Positions 32,881 to 41,975 of a DNA stretch of 49,179 bases are shown here, piece by piece (position 1 is the stretch's first letter; each line of letters opens with the position of its first letter). The stretch comes from TH5896 sp049578985. GTDB taxonomy: Archaea; Thermoproteota; Nitrososphaeria; Nitrososphaerales; Nitrososphaeraceae. Position numbers and translations under genes: made by a program. Under the pieces are notes generated by a model. It ran no database searches. It was not told where the DNA came from and saw nothing but the letters and a program-made list of their open reading frames with translations. The DNA lies in the NCBI GenBank assembly GCA_049578985.1, contig JBAUMZ010000050.1, positions 1 to 49,179 on the forward strand. Reading direction: 5' to 3'.

Positions 32881-33552
32881 ATGTCAACAAATAGAATGAT
32901 GAGTGTAAGGTCTCTTTTTTTTAAGTTGAATCATGATAGAACTTCGAGAAAAATTAGTGACAATATTGGAAGAAATGATCTATGGCTTACTGAAGGTCAG
33001 TTAGTGGCAGGAGCAGAGAAATTCATCAGGTTGAGTGGATACCAAAAGATTGAATTTAACCAGACATTTAATCAGGGCGGATATCAGTTCACTTCCCCTA
33101 TAGTAGGATATAGAAATTCATCCCAAGACCACCTGAACGAAACTGTATATCAAGGGCAAGACAAAGATTGCACACTAGTGCAGAATCAAGAGGGGAAGCC
33201 AATGGAAGGTGAGCGAAAAGTAAATGGAGCATTTGGGGGAGATACTAACAAAATTACCACTACCGTATGCATTATTAACCCAAAAATTCAAGACTACGAT
33301 CTGGGACTCTTTGGACATATAGAATCAATCTTATATGATATTATAGACAGTTACGAAAACACAAACCTTATTCTTGTAACTGACTCTTTATCATACTTGT
33401 CTATTATTATGAAAGATGAGATTAGTGTCACCGTGGAAAACCTTATGGGAGAAGGATTACACCTATTATTCGTGAATGAGAAATCAGATTACGCATTCTT
33501 CGAGAAATATGAGGATGTCATAGAAAAACCTATCACGGTATATGGAGTTTGA
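32881..33552 (+). CDS. Hypothetical protein
   Basis: I do not recognise this 223-residue soluble protein. The N-terminal third is polar (KFIRLSGYQKIEFNQTFNQG), the middle is Gln/Asp/Asn-rich, and the C-terminal 95 residues form an alternating strand/helix unit (TTTVCIINPKIQDYDLG, NLILVTDSLSYLSIIMKDE, LHLLFVNEKSDYAFFEKY) that looks Rossmann-like or like a response-regulator/VWA-type core. No catalytic motif stands out. The ATG at 32881 is the first in frame. The next gene (TRAM) lies 114 bp on. Confidence 0.6.
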   Translation: MSTNRMMSVRSLFFKLNHDRTSRKISDNIGRNDLWLTEGQLVAGAEKFIRLSGYQKIEFNQTFNQGGYQFTSPIVGYRNSSQDHLNETVYQGQDKDCTLVQNQEGKPMEGERKVNGAFGGDTNKITTTVCIINPKIQDYDLGLFGHIESILYDIIDSYENTNLILVTDSLSYLSIIMKDEISVTVENLMGEGLHLLFVNEKSDYAFFEKYEDVIEKPITVYGV

Positions 33553-33666
33553 ATGGTAGTGTTGTCGTTCTGAAACCAACACATAAAAATGGAACCTCTT
33601 GCCCAGCTTTTCCTTCGAGTCAGTATATCTTGTGTACGCCAATGGATTTCAAATTGGAGTCTTCGA

Positions 33667-33930
33667 ATGAAGGTACGAGATAATGACACACATCGTGTTA
33701 GCAATCTTGGAACCCACGGCAGGCTTTCAAAGCCTGTCGAACTAGGAAATGAGTATGATGTAGAAATCACTGATAGGGGAAAGAGCGGTGCAACCGATGG
33801 AATTGCCAAAATTCAAGGGTTAGTAGTATTCGTCAAGGACGGGAAAGTCGGTGACAAAGTGAAAGTAAAAATAACTGCTATAGGCGAAAGATTTGCAAAG
33901 GCGGAGCTAGTATCCATACTTAAGGATTGA
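33667..33930 (+). CDS. TRAM-domain RNA-binding protein
   Basis: This 87-residue protein consists mainly of a TRAM domain: PVELGNEYDVEITDRGKSGA, then DGIAKIQGLVVFVKDGKVGD and VKVKITAIGERFAKAELV. TRAM is a small beta-barrel that binds RNA; stand-alone archaeal TRAM proteins act as RNA chaperones, in some species cold-induced. I prefer the ATG at 33667 over one 78 bp upstream, since the added residues have no domain and poor composition. The length then matches other archaeal single-TRAM proteins. Confidence 0.85.
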   Translation: MKVRDNDTHRVSNLGTHGRLSKPVELGNEYDVEITDRGKSGATDGIAKIQGLVVFVKDGKVGDKVKVKITAIGERFAKAELVSILKD

Positions 33931-34272
33931 AGAAGAAATTAGCAATAAACTTATTGCCTTTCGTAGTCATTATCTGTAAGGAAATATGAAGGATCGCAAT
34001 CAACCTTTCTGGAGTCGAATCATTAAGGTCTATTAAATAATGCTTTGCTTGAAGTCACTCTGAGATCTCTTCGTCTCAGTCCCTGCCCAATCTTGCCCAT
34101 CCATACCGGTATTGAAGGTTTACTGCCAATGACATTTGATTCCGATTTAGACCTCGCCTTGCTATTGAAGACTAAAATGCAGTATTTGTCACAGCCAGAT
34201 ATCTGTCCGTAAGGACAGATTTTATCATGCTATGATGAATATAGCTTCTTAAAATATCCTAGAGCATAACCC
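33931..34272. other. Spacer with a strong hairpin
   Basis: No gene is seen. ATCTGTCC-GTAA-GGACAGAT at 34201-34220 is a perfect 8-bp stem with a tetraloop followed by TTTAT. It lies between the ends of the plus-strand TRAM gene and the minus-strand CBS gene, so it could aid termination or RNA 3-prime protection. Confidence 0.5.
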
Positions 34273-34734
34273 TCAAATATAATACTCTAACATTCTTTCG
34301 ATTTCATCCTTACCTACTTCGTCATTTGGAAATTCTTCATATCTCGCAAAATCGAGAGGTGTAATTATCCCCACAAAATATTTCGGATTGGATTTCTCAT
34401 TCTTATCGCTATCATCAGTAACAAGCAAATGTCTCACATTACAACGTAACATCGTATCAGCTGCTATTGCAGGGGTAGAGGTGGAATCAATTGTAATGAG
34501 AGGCACAGACATTATCTGCTTAATTGCAATTTCACTTGTAAAGGTATCATTAACACATACTTTAGTGACTAAATCCCGTTCAGTGACCAAACCTTGAGGT
34601 TTACCATCACTATCGACTACGATCAATGAGCTCACGTCCTTGTCCTTCATTTTTTTAGCTGCGTCCTGGACCGAGGCTGAATCGTTAATAGTCTCGAGCC
34701 TTTTCCTCATGATATCTCTTAAAGTTGTGGCCAT
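34273..34734 (-). CDS. Two-CBS-domain protein
   Basis: This 153-residue soluble protein is a CBS pair. CBS1 begins ASVQDAAKKMKDKDVSSLIV and ends QGLVTERDLVTKV. CBS2 begins with the IMSVPLITIDSTSTPAIAAD segment and ends VGIITPLDFARYEE. Such modules sense adenine nucleotides and regulate partner proteins; free-standing pairs are common in archaea and mostly uncharacterised. The ATG at 34734 gives a normal-length N-terminus. It is convergent with the TRAM gene. Confidence 0.9.
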   Translation of the reverse strand: MATTLRDIMRKRLETINDSASVQDAAKKMKDKDVSSLIVVDSDGKPQGLVTERDLVTKVCVNDTFTSEIAIKQIMSVPLITIDSTSTPAIAADTMLRCNVRHLLVTDDSDKNEKSNPKYFVGIITPLDFARYEEFPNDEVGKDEIERMLEYYI

Positions 34735-34937
34735 CTAATTAAAATGAAAAGCGTCTTCCACTTTTAAGTATATTGACCATATTATTAATTCAAAATAAGC
34801 AACTCAGTCAATGCCGTTGGGGGGCCGAGATATTTGACCAAAATCACTTATGAAAGTAGATAGCTGACGGTATACTAGGCAGCTACCAAATACCATAATT
34901 CTGTCACGAGCTGGTTGGCATTAAATTGGATTAATAG

Positions 34938-34945
34938 TCTATATA
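34938..34945 (+). promoter_or_regulatory. TATA box of the 34970 gene
   Basis: TCTATATA is centred 28 bp before a TTG at 34970, which supports that TTG as the start of a leaderless gene. Confidence 0.55.
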
Positions 34946-34969
34946 GGTTCTGGTGTACCTATTACTAAA

Positions 34970-35356
34970 TTGGCACGATCTGATAATTTTGCCATTGAAA
35001 AGGGTAAGGCAGAAAAAGCAATAAACTGGATGAATAATTATGCCATCACGAGAAACAAAAAATTTAACGCTAAGCTTAGCGGCTATACCCTATCAACTAT
35101 AAACTTTGGAAATTTTGAAGTAATCTCATGGGAAGGAGAGTGGTCCGCTGCCCGTCATATAATAGTCAAAGTGAGCAGCAAGTTGAATATGAAAATAATC
35201 GAAGCTGGATATCATTCTAAATCCAATATTCTCGAATCGTTCCTTGGACTTGGTAAGGAATATGGTAAAGTATACAGCGGCGGCGTACTCACAGGTAACA
35301 TCATATTAGGAATAAAGGGAGGAAAAATCATCGCCGATGCTGAAAAGTTGGTCTAA
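34970..35356 (+). CDS. Hypothetical protein, beta-rich
   Basis: I do not recognise this 128-residue soluble protein. It starts with TTG, supported by its TATA box. The middle shows alternating strand pattern (GYTLSTINFGNFEVISWEGE, RHIIVKVSSKLNMKIIEAGY), and the end is Gly-rich (VYSGGVLTGNIILGIKGGKI). There is no signal peptide, Cys motif or catalytic signature. The pattern is like small thaumarchaeal orphan proteins with an SRPBCC- or PH-like barrel, but this is a weak impression. Confidence 0.55.
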   Translation: MARSDNFAIEKGKAEKAINWMNNYAITRNKKFNAKLSGYTLSTINFGNFEVISWEGEWSAARHIIVKVSSKLNMKIIEAGYHSKSNILESFLGLGKEYGKVYSGGVLTGNIILGIKGGKIIADAEKLV

Positions 35357-35508
35357 GAGACAATGGTGTGGTGATAGTGGTGGTAGTGATGATAACGATG
35401 ATCATATCAATAGTCAAGTAGAAAAATCCGAAAAAGGTATTATTATTGTCAATTGAAAGTCTTTACATTCCATTCTACTTCAGGAATTCTGACACCTCTT
35501 CGATCACT

Positions 35509-36150
35509 TTACTTTTTTGTCAAAAGATCTCTTTTGATATGATCAAATTCTTCTGCATTCAGTACTCCTTGTTCTTTTAGGTTCATAAGTTTAGTCAATT
35601 CATCTGCAATTGAATAACTGCTTGGTTGATTTGATTTGAGGGCTAATGCGGAGCGTTCAGATTCTTTTTGATGCATTTCAAAACGTATTACTTCTATTAG
35701 ATCCTCTGCTTTCGCTTTCGGAATCGCTTGTATCAATCCTTCATGATCATTGTTACCATGAATTATGCCATGTATCATACCTAACCTTTTGGAACCAACT
35801 AAGGCAGGAGCTTCGAATTTTATAGTAGATGAGAACAATCCATTTTCAAGCTTAATGCTTGTAATAACGTCATAAGGGATATCAATTAGGTTTTCTTTTA
35901 TGCCTAACATATACGGATCTCTAATAATTAACCGCTTTTCAGTCGCGTAAATAGTGTTAGGAGTAATGTAGGAACCTCCAGGTAAGATTCTTGACTGACG
36001 AGCAACAATTACTACGTTCTCATCAGGATTTAATACGTCTTGAATTCTTCTAATCTCGCCCATATCATCACTGTTGAGTGGTTGTGTCGAAAATTTTTCA
36101 CTTGTTCTCATAGATAGTTCTTTGCCTAGACGCTTTCCCAAACCAAACAA
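35509..36150 (-). CDS. PH-like and SHOCT domain protein
   Basis: This 213-residue protein combines a bacterial-type PH domain (about residues 30-155: NPDENVVIVARQSRI, ATEKRLIIRDPYML, IPYDVITSIKLENGLFSSTI) with a C-terminal SHOCT motif (about 185-212: DELTKLMNLKEQGVLNAEEF, then D-x-I-K-x-x-L-L). SHOCT is a short helical oligomerisation tail found at ends of many membrane-linked or stress proteins. No membrane segment is seen. The function is unknown. The gene is monocistronic. Confidence 0.8.
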   Translation of the reverse strand: MFGLGKRLGKELSMRTSEKFSTQPLNSDDMGEIRRIQDVLNPDENVVIVARQSRILPGGSYITPNTIYATEKRLIIRDPYMLGIKENLIDIPYDVITSIKLENGLFSSTIKFEAPALVGSKRLGMIHGIIHGNNDHEGLIQAIPKAKAEDLIEVIRFEMHQKESERSALALKSNQPSSYSIADELTKLMNLKEQGVLNAEEFDHIKRDLLTKK

Positions 36151-36522
36151 CTTCAGTTTATAGATTGATATCCTAATGCTTATTTAAGAACTACGAAGAA
36201 ATGATCCTAGCAAGTATCTAATTTGCAATTTATAAATGACTGTACGCATATCGAACCAGAAAATTCTTGTCATGATGAATGACCGAGTTACACATGAATT
36301 AGGAGACTTACATCAATACGAAATCCATAAAATGTCAGGCTAATACCACTCTACTGATACAACACAGTTTAATAACTTGACAATCTTTCTCGATGTGAAT
36401 AAGTTCAACTCTCATGCGTAATGTAAGTTGTCTTTATTGATATCGAGCCCATTCAAGTTTGAATTCGAACGAGTAGCCGTCATTTTGACACATAGTTAAT
36501 CCTTTTAAACGTTGTATGACCA
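36151..36522. other. Spacer, nothing recognised
   Basis: No gene or clear repeat is seen. The part next to 36151 should hold the promoter of the PH/SHOCT gene. Confidence 0.35.
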
Positions 36523-36639
36523 GTACTGGATGGCAAAGGTGAACTAGTGGATATTGTTACTGCAAAAGATATACTTAAATCAACTATGGATATTCTGAAA
36601 AAGATTAGCCATAGTAGTAATCAATTATGGATATTTTGA
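36523..36639 (+). pseudogene. Fossil CBS-domain tail
   Basis: A start-less plus frame reads VLDGKGELVDIVTAKDILKS and TMDILKKISHSS, then TGA. VLDGKGELVDIVTAKDIL is the usual end of a CBS domain. ATGGATATTCTG and a near-copy (36624 onward) form a short direct repeat. The rest of the gene is gone. Confidence 0.5.
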
Positions 36640-36878
36640 ACAAGATTTTATGACCTTAGCATTTTAATTCATGATCATTACATTCATAATTGTTAACGAT
36701 CAAAGAGAGCATGACAGACTAGCTAGACAAAAGAAGGCGCCAAAGATGGGGGGGTCGCGCATATATTTCAAATTGTACACTTTTTTTTCTCAACATGGTA
36801 GCAGGGCTCGTCGACAGGCCATTTTGATAGTTTGGTCATGCTTTCGAACAACAAACGTTACACGGCTGGTTAAACTTG

Positions 36879-37226
36879 TTATCCTACCTTTAGATAATAC
36901 TCTGCACAGACATTCAAAGCTTGAACCATACTAGCATCAGTTATTTTCACCATCTCCTTAGTGCACCATTCTATCAGATCAGCTTGCTGCTGTGTAACAC
37001 GGATAGTCGCGAGTACCATATTCGAACCTAAGTAGCTAATGACTACAGTGAGCAAAACTAAGGAGAAAATTATCATTGTCATCCAAGAACGTCTGATATA
37101 AGAAGTGTTATTAATTTCCTCCGGATCACAACTTAGAACATCCTTCAGAAATAATGATACTAGGAAACTGTTGATGGAGTTAACCCATGTTCTGACACCA
37201 TCATGTAGGTCAGGATCACTTAGCAT
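36879..37226 (-). CDS. Small hypothetical protein with one TM helix
   Basis: This 115-residue protein is not recognised. It has a soluble N-terminal third (VRTWVNSINSFLVSLFLKDV), a hydrophobic helix at about residues 49-68 (MTMIIFSLVLLTVVISYLGS) and an outer tail with two Cys and helix character (QADLIEWCTKEMVKITDASM). It could be a single-pass membrane protein. The ATG at 37226 is the first in frame. No neighbours are coupled. Confidence 0.45.
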   Translation of the reverse strand: MLSDPDLHDGVRTWVNSINSFLVSLFLKDVLSCDPEEINNTSYIRRSWMTMIIFSLVLLTVVISYLGSNMVLATIRVTQQQADLIEWCTKEMVKITDASMVQALNVCAEYYLKVG

Positions 37227-37398
37227 CTGACGGCCGGAGTACTAATAATATTGTTGTAAATTGGTTGATCTATATTCTACCAAGAAACGCTAGGAAGACG
37301 GCTACGATATGAATGACATCAAATTGTCTTCCTGTAATATCATTCAGCTACTGTAAAACGCAAGGGAAAAAAAGAATGGCTTTGCTGTTTGATCTGAT

Positions 37399-37551
37399 TC
37401 ACCAAGGGGTGATCCCATATCTTCGAATGATCATGGTACTTGATTTTGCCTCCATCTTGACTCCTATATCTTCAAGGTTAAGATCAGATCCATTAGAATG
37501 GCTAAATCTTAGGGCGGATACATCATGGTTCAAACTTCGTCTCGGGCATCG
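37399..37551 (-). pseudogene. Possible gene fragment
   Basis: A start-less minus frame of 50 codons reads LNHDVSALRFSHSNGSDLNL and GVKMEAKSSTMIIRRYGITP before TGA at 37399-37401. Composition is protein-like but I cannot name a family. Tentative. Confidence 0.3.
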
Positions 37552-37558
37552 AAACTAA

Positions 37559-37917
37559 TAACATGAAGGTGGATCCGGTGATCGTTGGTAGTAATCCGAG
37601 CTATTGAATGCAACCGACTATATTTATGTGGTTGATAGAACCTCAGACACTGTCTCTATAAGATCCCAATAACTTGATTGTCGACATGGCTGTTTAAAAT
37701 ACGCGCGACTGAAAATGTAATTTCAAGCTGTTTGAAATACAATGCCAGAAACTTTTTTAGCCATGTGCCTTATCGCTCCATCAGATAACATGAGAGGTCA
37801 CCTGTTTTCTAGTTTTTGTACACCACCTTACCAGTCCGACTCCATAAAACCTACCTTGGAACTAGGTAACTTCTATATAAGATATTGGCGTAAAAACACC
37901 CGTCAACTAATTAACTA
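37559..37917. other. Spacer before the Lrp-like gene
   Basis: No gene is seen. A TATA box (TTCTATATAA, 37871-37880) is present for the next gene. Confidence 0.4.
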
Positions 37918-37947
37918 GTGATTGCATATACAGTTAGTGCGGATATT

Positions 37948-38184
37948 ATGCCAGTAGCATATGTGTTGGTCACGTGTGAAATCGGCTTTGAAGACAAAGC
38001 CATGGAACAAATAGCGAAACTGCCATGCGTGGAAGAGGTGGATCGCGTCACAGGCGTCTATGATATAGTGGTAAAGCTATCTGGAAGCGATTTGGATCTA
38101 TTAAGAGAAGTCATCGGGAAGGACATGGTCAAAATTAGGGAAATTTCCTTCACACACACATTAATGGCTGATCAACTTGTGTGA
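37948..38184 (+). CDS. Stand-alone Lrp/AsnC effector-binding (RAM) domain
   Basis: From the ATG at 37948 the protein has 78 residues and is only the ligand-binding, dimerising domain of Lrp/AsnC regulators (AsnC_trans_reg), without a DNA-binding helix-turn-helix. The pattern AYVLVTCEIGFEDKAMEQIA, VDRVTGVYDIVVKLSGSDLD and IREISFTHTLM is diagnostic. Such small proteins form rings, bind amino acids and may modulate full-length Lrp proteins. A GTG 30 bp upstream is possible as start, but the later ATG gives the family length. A TATA box at 37871-37880 implies a leader of about 40 bases. Confidence 0.88.
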   Translation: MPVAYVLVTCEIGFEDKAMEQIAKLPCVEEVDRVTGVYDIVVKLSGSDLDLLREVIGKDMVKIREISFTHTLMADQLV

Positions 38185-38505
38185 ATAATGAATGTACTCT
38201 CCACCATTGAAAGTTGCATTGGGCTTAAAGCTGTTGTGGCATTCTACGCTTCCTTTCATGACGACATTTCATCATGTTCCCAGACACTCTGTCGAAGGAT
38301 TCGAATAAGATGGGCCGAGCCCCCCAGAATACAAATTCTGATTTCAATTGTGCCAATTGAAAAAGTTTATACTACTCTTTTTTGGCATCTGATCTATCCG
38401 GGAGGTCTAAATGTGAATAATCTCTTTATTTGGAAACCGATGCGGAGTAGGAATTTCTCCGAGTAAATTCTTAAATTAGACACTGTCCTAAACCGAAGCT
38501 AAACT
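38185..38505. other. Spacer, promoter of the sugar dehydrogenase gene
   Basis: An open frame at 38188-38466 has poor composition and is not called. The end of the spacer carries the TATA box for the 38506 gene. Confidence 0.35.
38470..38478 (+). promoter_or_regulatory. TATA box of the sugar dehydrogenase gene
   Basis: CTTAAATTA is centred about 32 bp before the TTG at 38506, supporting the TTG start and a nearly leaderless mRNA. Confidence 0.4.
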
Positions 38506-39828
38506 TTGTTCAATCCTCTTAAAAATAATAGAGAGGCACGGATTCTGATTATCATTATCATGCTAATTCCCAGTTCTATTTTGGCTATTAATTATTTGCC
38601 CACTTTGATGCGATATTACAATGAAATATCTCAGGCGCCTTATCTTTATCAAAGTGCTGACACTGACTTAAGAATTGACCTCATTGTCGATGGCTTAGCT
38701 CAACCTACCAGTATGACGTTTGTAGATGAAGATACTATTCTGGTCCTGGAAAAGGATACTGGAATGGTTCGAGTTGTAAATAATGGAACACTTGAAAAAA
38801 ATCCTGCATCGACTGTCAGAGTTGATCATAAAGCAGAACGTGGATTACTTGGAATCGATATACTTAAGAGAGGAATTGGACAAACTAAAATTGACGATTA
38901 TGTCTTTATTTACCTAACAGAGGAAACAAACAAAAATAGCGAAGCAGCCGGTGTAAGGAATAGAGTATATAGATACAACTGGAACGGTACAAGCCTTTTT
39001 AATCCTGTACTTTTGCTAGACTTGCCAGGAGAGCCTGGCCCGTACCATAATGGTGGCAAGATTAAGGTTGGTCCAGACGAACAGCTGTATGTAGTAATTG
39101 GTGATCTTACTAGCCCTTCGACTATACTACAAAATCATGTACTTGACGGTGATGCTACTCCTAATAACACATCAGTTATAATCCGTATTAATCCCATCAA
39201 TGGAAATCCATCATCAAATAATCCCTTCAAAAACCAGAACGATCTCGGCGATAATTCCAATCTGGATTATTATTATGCATATGGGATCAGGAATAGCTTT
39301 GGTATATCGTTTGATCCTATCACTGGAAACCTTTGGGATACCGAAAATGGAGAAGATAAATTTGATGAAACTAACCTAGTGAAACCTGGGTTTAATAGCG
39401 GATGGTATAAGATTATGGGACCATTATCTAGGAACAAAAATTTCGGCGAAAATGACCTAGTAATGCTAAATAATTCATACTATTCTGATCCAAAATTTAG
39501 TTGGGTTAAACCAATAGGCGTCACTGATTTAGAGTTCTATAATTCATCTATACTTGGGGATAAATTTTCAAACAATATTTTCATAGGTGATATCAATGCT
39601 GGTGATCTGTATTTCTTTAAAATAGATGACAAGAGAACTGGGATTAGAATTGATCCCTCTGGTCACACCGACTTAGCCGATTCAGTTGCTGATCTGCAAG
39701 ATGATACATCTCCTGTGCTTTTCGCCAGGGGATTTAGCGGTAGGATCACCGACATTGAGACAGGCCCAGATGGCTATGTATACATCTTAACCTATTTAGA
39801 TGGGCATATATATAGAATAGTAAAATGA
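38506..39828 (+). CDS. PQQ-type glucose/sorbosone dehydrogenase, anchored
   Basis: This 440-residue protein has an N-terminal membrane helix (about residues 12-31) and an outer six-bladed propeller of the GSDH family. Blade motifs include LAQPTSMTFVDEDTILVLEK, RGLLGIDIL and GPYHNGGKIKVGPDEQLYVV with the likely catalytic His181, then YAYGIRNSFGISFDPITGNL and NGEDKFDETN. In relatives the enzyme oxidises aldoses or sorbosone using PQQ and passes electrons on outside the cell. PQQ synthesis genes are not in the window. It starts with TTG. Its exact sugar and acceptor are unknown; a calcium site is likely. Confidence 0.85.
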   Translation: MFNPLKNNREARILIIIIMLIPSSILAINYLPTLMRYYNEISQAPYLYQSADTDLRIDLIVDGLAQPTSMTFVDEDTILVLEKDTGMVRVVNNGTLEKNPASTVRVDHKAERGLLGIDILKRGIGQTKIDDYVFIYLTEETNKNSEAAGVRNRVYRYNWNGTSLFNPVLLLDLPGEPGPYHNGGKIKVGPDEQLYVVIGDLTSPSTILQNHVLDGDATPNNTSVIIRINPINGNPSSNNPFKNQNDLGDNSNLDYYYAYGIRNSFGISFDPITGNLWDTENGEDKFDETNLVKPGFNSGWYKIMGPLSRNKNFGENDLVMLNNSYYSDPKFSWVKPIGVTDLEFYNSSILGDKFSNNIFIGDINAGDLYFFKIDDKRTGIRIDPSGHTDLADSVADLQDDTSPVLFARGFSGRITDIETGPDGYVYILTYLDGHIYRIVK

Positions 39829-40034
39829 CCTTATGAGATCCTTTATTAATGATAGTTGCTTTTAGACCTAGCGCATTTAATGATACAGGATGCTCTAAGA
39901 CTTGCTTGTGTCAAATTATAACACACCGTATCTTATTCCTGTTAAATTTAGTAACTACTAGTGGTATCAAATCACCTGCATGCCGGCAGTATGGCAAATT
40001 ATATATGGTCGAACATATTATGAGTTTCTCCTTA

Positions 40035-40883
40035 TCAATTATACCGAGTTTCATTGATACCGGAGCACATCCTGTGTATAGACAAATAATTATTTGGAGG
40101 CGGCCTGGAATTGAACTGTTCCAAAACAACATCCGTTACCATCGAGATGATCTTTGGAATAGTTCTTGCAGCCTCGATGATCTCTTTTTGTAATGATGCA
40201 TCAGATTCAATGACTAATGAACCTTGCATAATAATAACGTTGATAACAAAAGAATTATCATACCTCTTCCATTTCAGAACTGAAACCCCAGAATCGTTGA
40301 TTCTTCCTACCCATCTAAGATTTTCGAACCATTTCCCAGTCAGCTTTGAGGTTATACTATCAATATCAAATTTAGTAAAATGCATATCCAAATATGCCAG
40401 TTGAGTATATTTTCTGTACTTATTGTTGCTATTCATCGAAATTGTAGCCATGTCTAGATGTCGTCCCAATTTAGTTAATCGAAATCCACAATGCTTGATT
40501 TGTTCAATTAGTCCCAAATTAATGAGCCTCTTAATCGATCTGCTAAGACTTTGCTGATGCATATTAAGCTCCCTGACTAATCCATTGAACGTATAGCTAG
40601 AATCACCATTTGCATTGCCTTTTAGGAGTATGAGGACTTTGTTATCATTATCATGTAATTCATTGAATGTTCTTGAATTTAATGCGTAGGACTCATTGTC
40701 ATCGGTGCCATCAACCAACAGTGTGTGCTGATTTCGTAAACCACCACGTGATTCAGAATAGATGCCATTTGGCAACATAGTACGATCTCCTTTATTTTCT
40801 GTTTCGTTGGACACTAAACTATGATTTTTGTCATTTTCTCCAATATTAGCCTTTTCGAGATAATGATCGCTATGGACATTCAA
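40035..40883 (-). CDS. Winged-helix DNA-binding protein
   Basis: This 282-residue protein starts with a disordered Asn/Glu/Ser-rich segment (1-75). It is followed by a winged helix at about 78-145: NKVLILLKGNANGDSSYTF, LVRELNMHQQSLSRSIKRLI and LGLIEQIKHCGFRLTKLGRH, in MarR/ArsR-like order. The C-terminal 130 residues form an alpha/beta unit (FVINVIIMQGSLVIESDA) that may bind a ligand or dimerise. Such regulators are abundant in thaumarchaea; target genes are unknown. The ATG at 40883 is used. It converges on the sugar dehydrogenase gene. Confidence 0.75.
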   Translation of the reverse strand: MNVHSDHYLEKANIGENDKNHSLVSNETENKGDRTMLPNGIYSESRGGLRNQHTLLVDGTDDNESYALNSRTFNELHDNDNKVLILLKGNANGDSSYTFNGLVRELNMHQQSLSRSIKRLINLGLIEQIKHCGFRLTKLGRHLDMATISMNSNNKYRKYTQLAYLDMHFTKFDIDSITSKLTGKWFENLRWVGRINDSGVSVLKWKRYDNSFVINVIIMQGSLVIESDASLQKEIIEAARTIPKIISMVTDVVLEQFNSRPPPNNYLSIHRMCSGINETRYN

Positions 40884-41148
40884 TTTAATTTGTTTAGATA
40901 GGGGATATCTATATGATGATAGGGATGAACACCAATAGGGAAAGTTCGCAATATTGCCTCAGATCTATGAGTGAATTTATCTGTCAAATGCTGGTGGTGG
41001 AAGGCAACAAAAGACAATTTTTTAGTTCAGAAAATGTCAGATAAAATCTTTTCATGTTCCAGTAACGTAGAATTATAAAAAATATAGTATAATCCCTCAT
41101 AATACGTATAAATCATTTTTGTTAACTAATTAAGGGTAGAATGAGACA

Positions 41149-41391
41149 ATGAAGGAATTAATTTGTAGTAAGTTCATTATGATAAATCTGCTTTTTCTTA
41201 TTGGTACCCCTTTTCTAGTTCTCGCCGAACATCAACAAATTGAAATCAGAGCTCAAGATGAACCTAGTTTCGTGGCTCTGAATTCAAGCAACACAAACAT
41301 CGATGAAAATGACACCGATGTCTTGAGCAATGATACCCTGTCTGAAGAAAAAATGCAGATACAGATCTGTGATGCATCTCATCCGTGCTGA
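41149..41391 (+). CDS. Small secreted protein, unknown
   Basis: This 80-residue protein has a signal peptide (residues 8-26, FIMINLLFLIGTPFLVLA), then a mature acidic Asn/Asp/Ser-rich peptide and a terminal CDASHPC with two Cys that could form a disulphide or bind metal. It is not recognised. Small secreted peptides like this occur in several thaumarchaeal genomes. The ATG at 41149 fits the signal peptide. Confidence 0.5.
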   Translation: MKELICSKFIMINLLFLIGTPFLVLAEHQQIEIRAQDEPSFVALNSSNTNIDENDTDVLSNDTLSEEKMQIQICDASHPC

Positions 41392-41485
41392 AATCTTTGT
41401 GAAGATAGAGCACTAACCCAAATCCCTTAACACTTCATGAAGCGTATGTTAGCAATATATATGTGCATTGTCCATTTGTAGTAAC

Positions 41486-41611
41486 ATGTCCGAGTATGTA
41501 GACGGCACATTTAGATGTACCATATGCGCAAAAGAGTTCCTTACGAAAAAGGACGCTGATTCTCATTATCGTGAGGATCACTCTACCGAAGTTGTTGATA
41601 TACATGAATGA
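41486..41611 (+). CDS. C2H2 zinc-finger microprotein
   Basis: This complete 41-residue gene runs from ATG 41486 to TGA 41609-41611. The whole protein is one classical finger: FRCTICAKEFLTKKDADSHY, with C-x2-C, 12 residues, then H-x4-H (SHYREDH). The Phe and the linker aliphatics of the C2H2 fold are present. Such single-finger proteins occur in archaea and their viruses and can bind DNA, RNA or protein. It follows the secreted peptide gene by 95 bp on the same strand, but no shared operon is evident. Confidence 0.7.
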   Translation: MSEYVDGTFRCTICAKEFLTKKDADSHYREDHSTEVVDIHE

Positions 41612-41975
41612 CCATCAAATTTGGTTAGCATCACTGGGCTAATATGTATAATATACAGGTTTTCAAGACATGACATTCATCACATTCGCTTTGAAAGTAA
41701 TCGAATTTAAGCTTGAGCTGCCGATATCGCTTCCTTTCCTTTCCTGTATGCAGTATGATTTCTATCGCTAGAAATCGATAGATGTACTTGTCATATCAAT
41801 GTTAAAATAAATGATACCAGGTCTCTTACTAAGGGATCAAGACGTGAATTGGTTCGTATCTATTGACTAGGATATTTATTACTAATAATTCTTACATCAT
41901 TTATTATAGCATCTCAATTGAAACTAATAATATAACATTCAATCGAACCTGTTATTATATCCAAAATTTCATCCA
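41612..41975. other. Spacer, nothing recognised
   Basis: No gene is seen. TATCGCTAGAAATCGATA-like partial palindromes occur near 41760. An AT-rich TTATTATAT (41952-41960) may be the promoter of the next gene. Confidence 0.35.

Noticed and set aside
34060..34120. A second formate dehydrogenase fragment
   Set aside because: The minus strand can be read as MGKIGQGLRRR, like the Rossmann motif of the broken formate dehydrogenase, but no other part of the family is seen around it; chance similarity.
34201..34220. Bacterial-type intrinsic terminator
   Set aside because: The hairpin is perfect, but the T-run is short and archaea mainly terminate at T-runs without hairpins; kept only as a spacer note.
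38188..38466. A 92-residue gene after the Lrp-like gene
   Set aside because: The sequence has no domain pattern, and the promoter of the next gene lies right behind it; it looks like a chance open frame.
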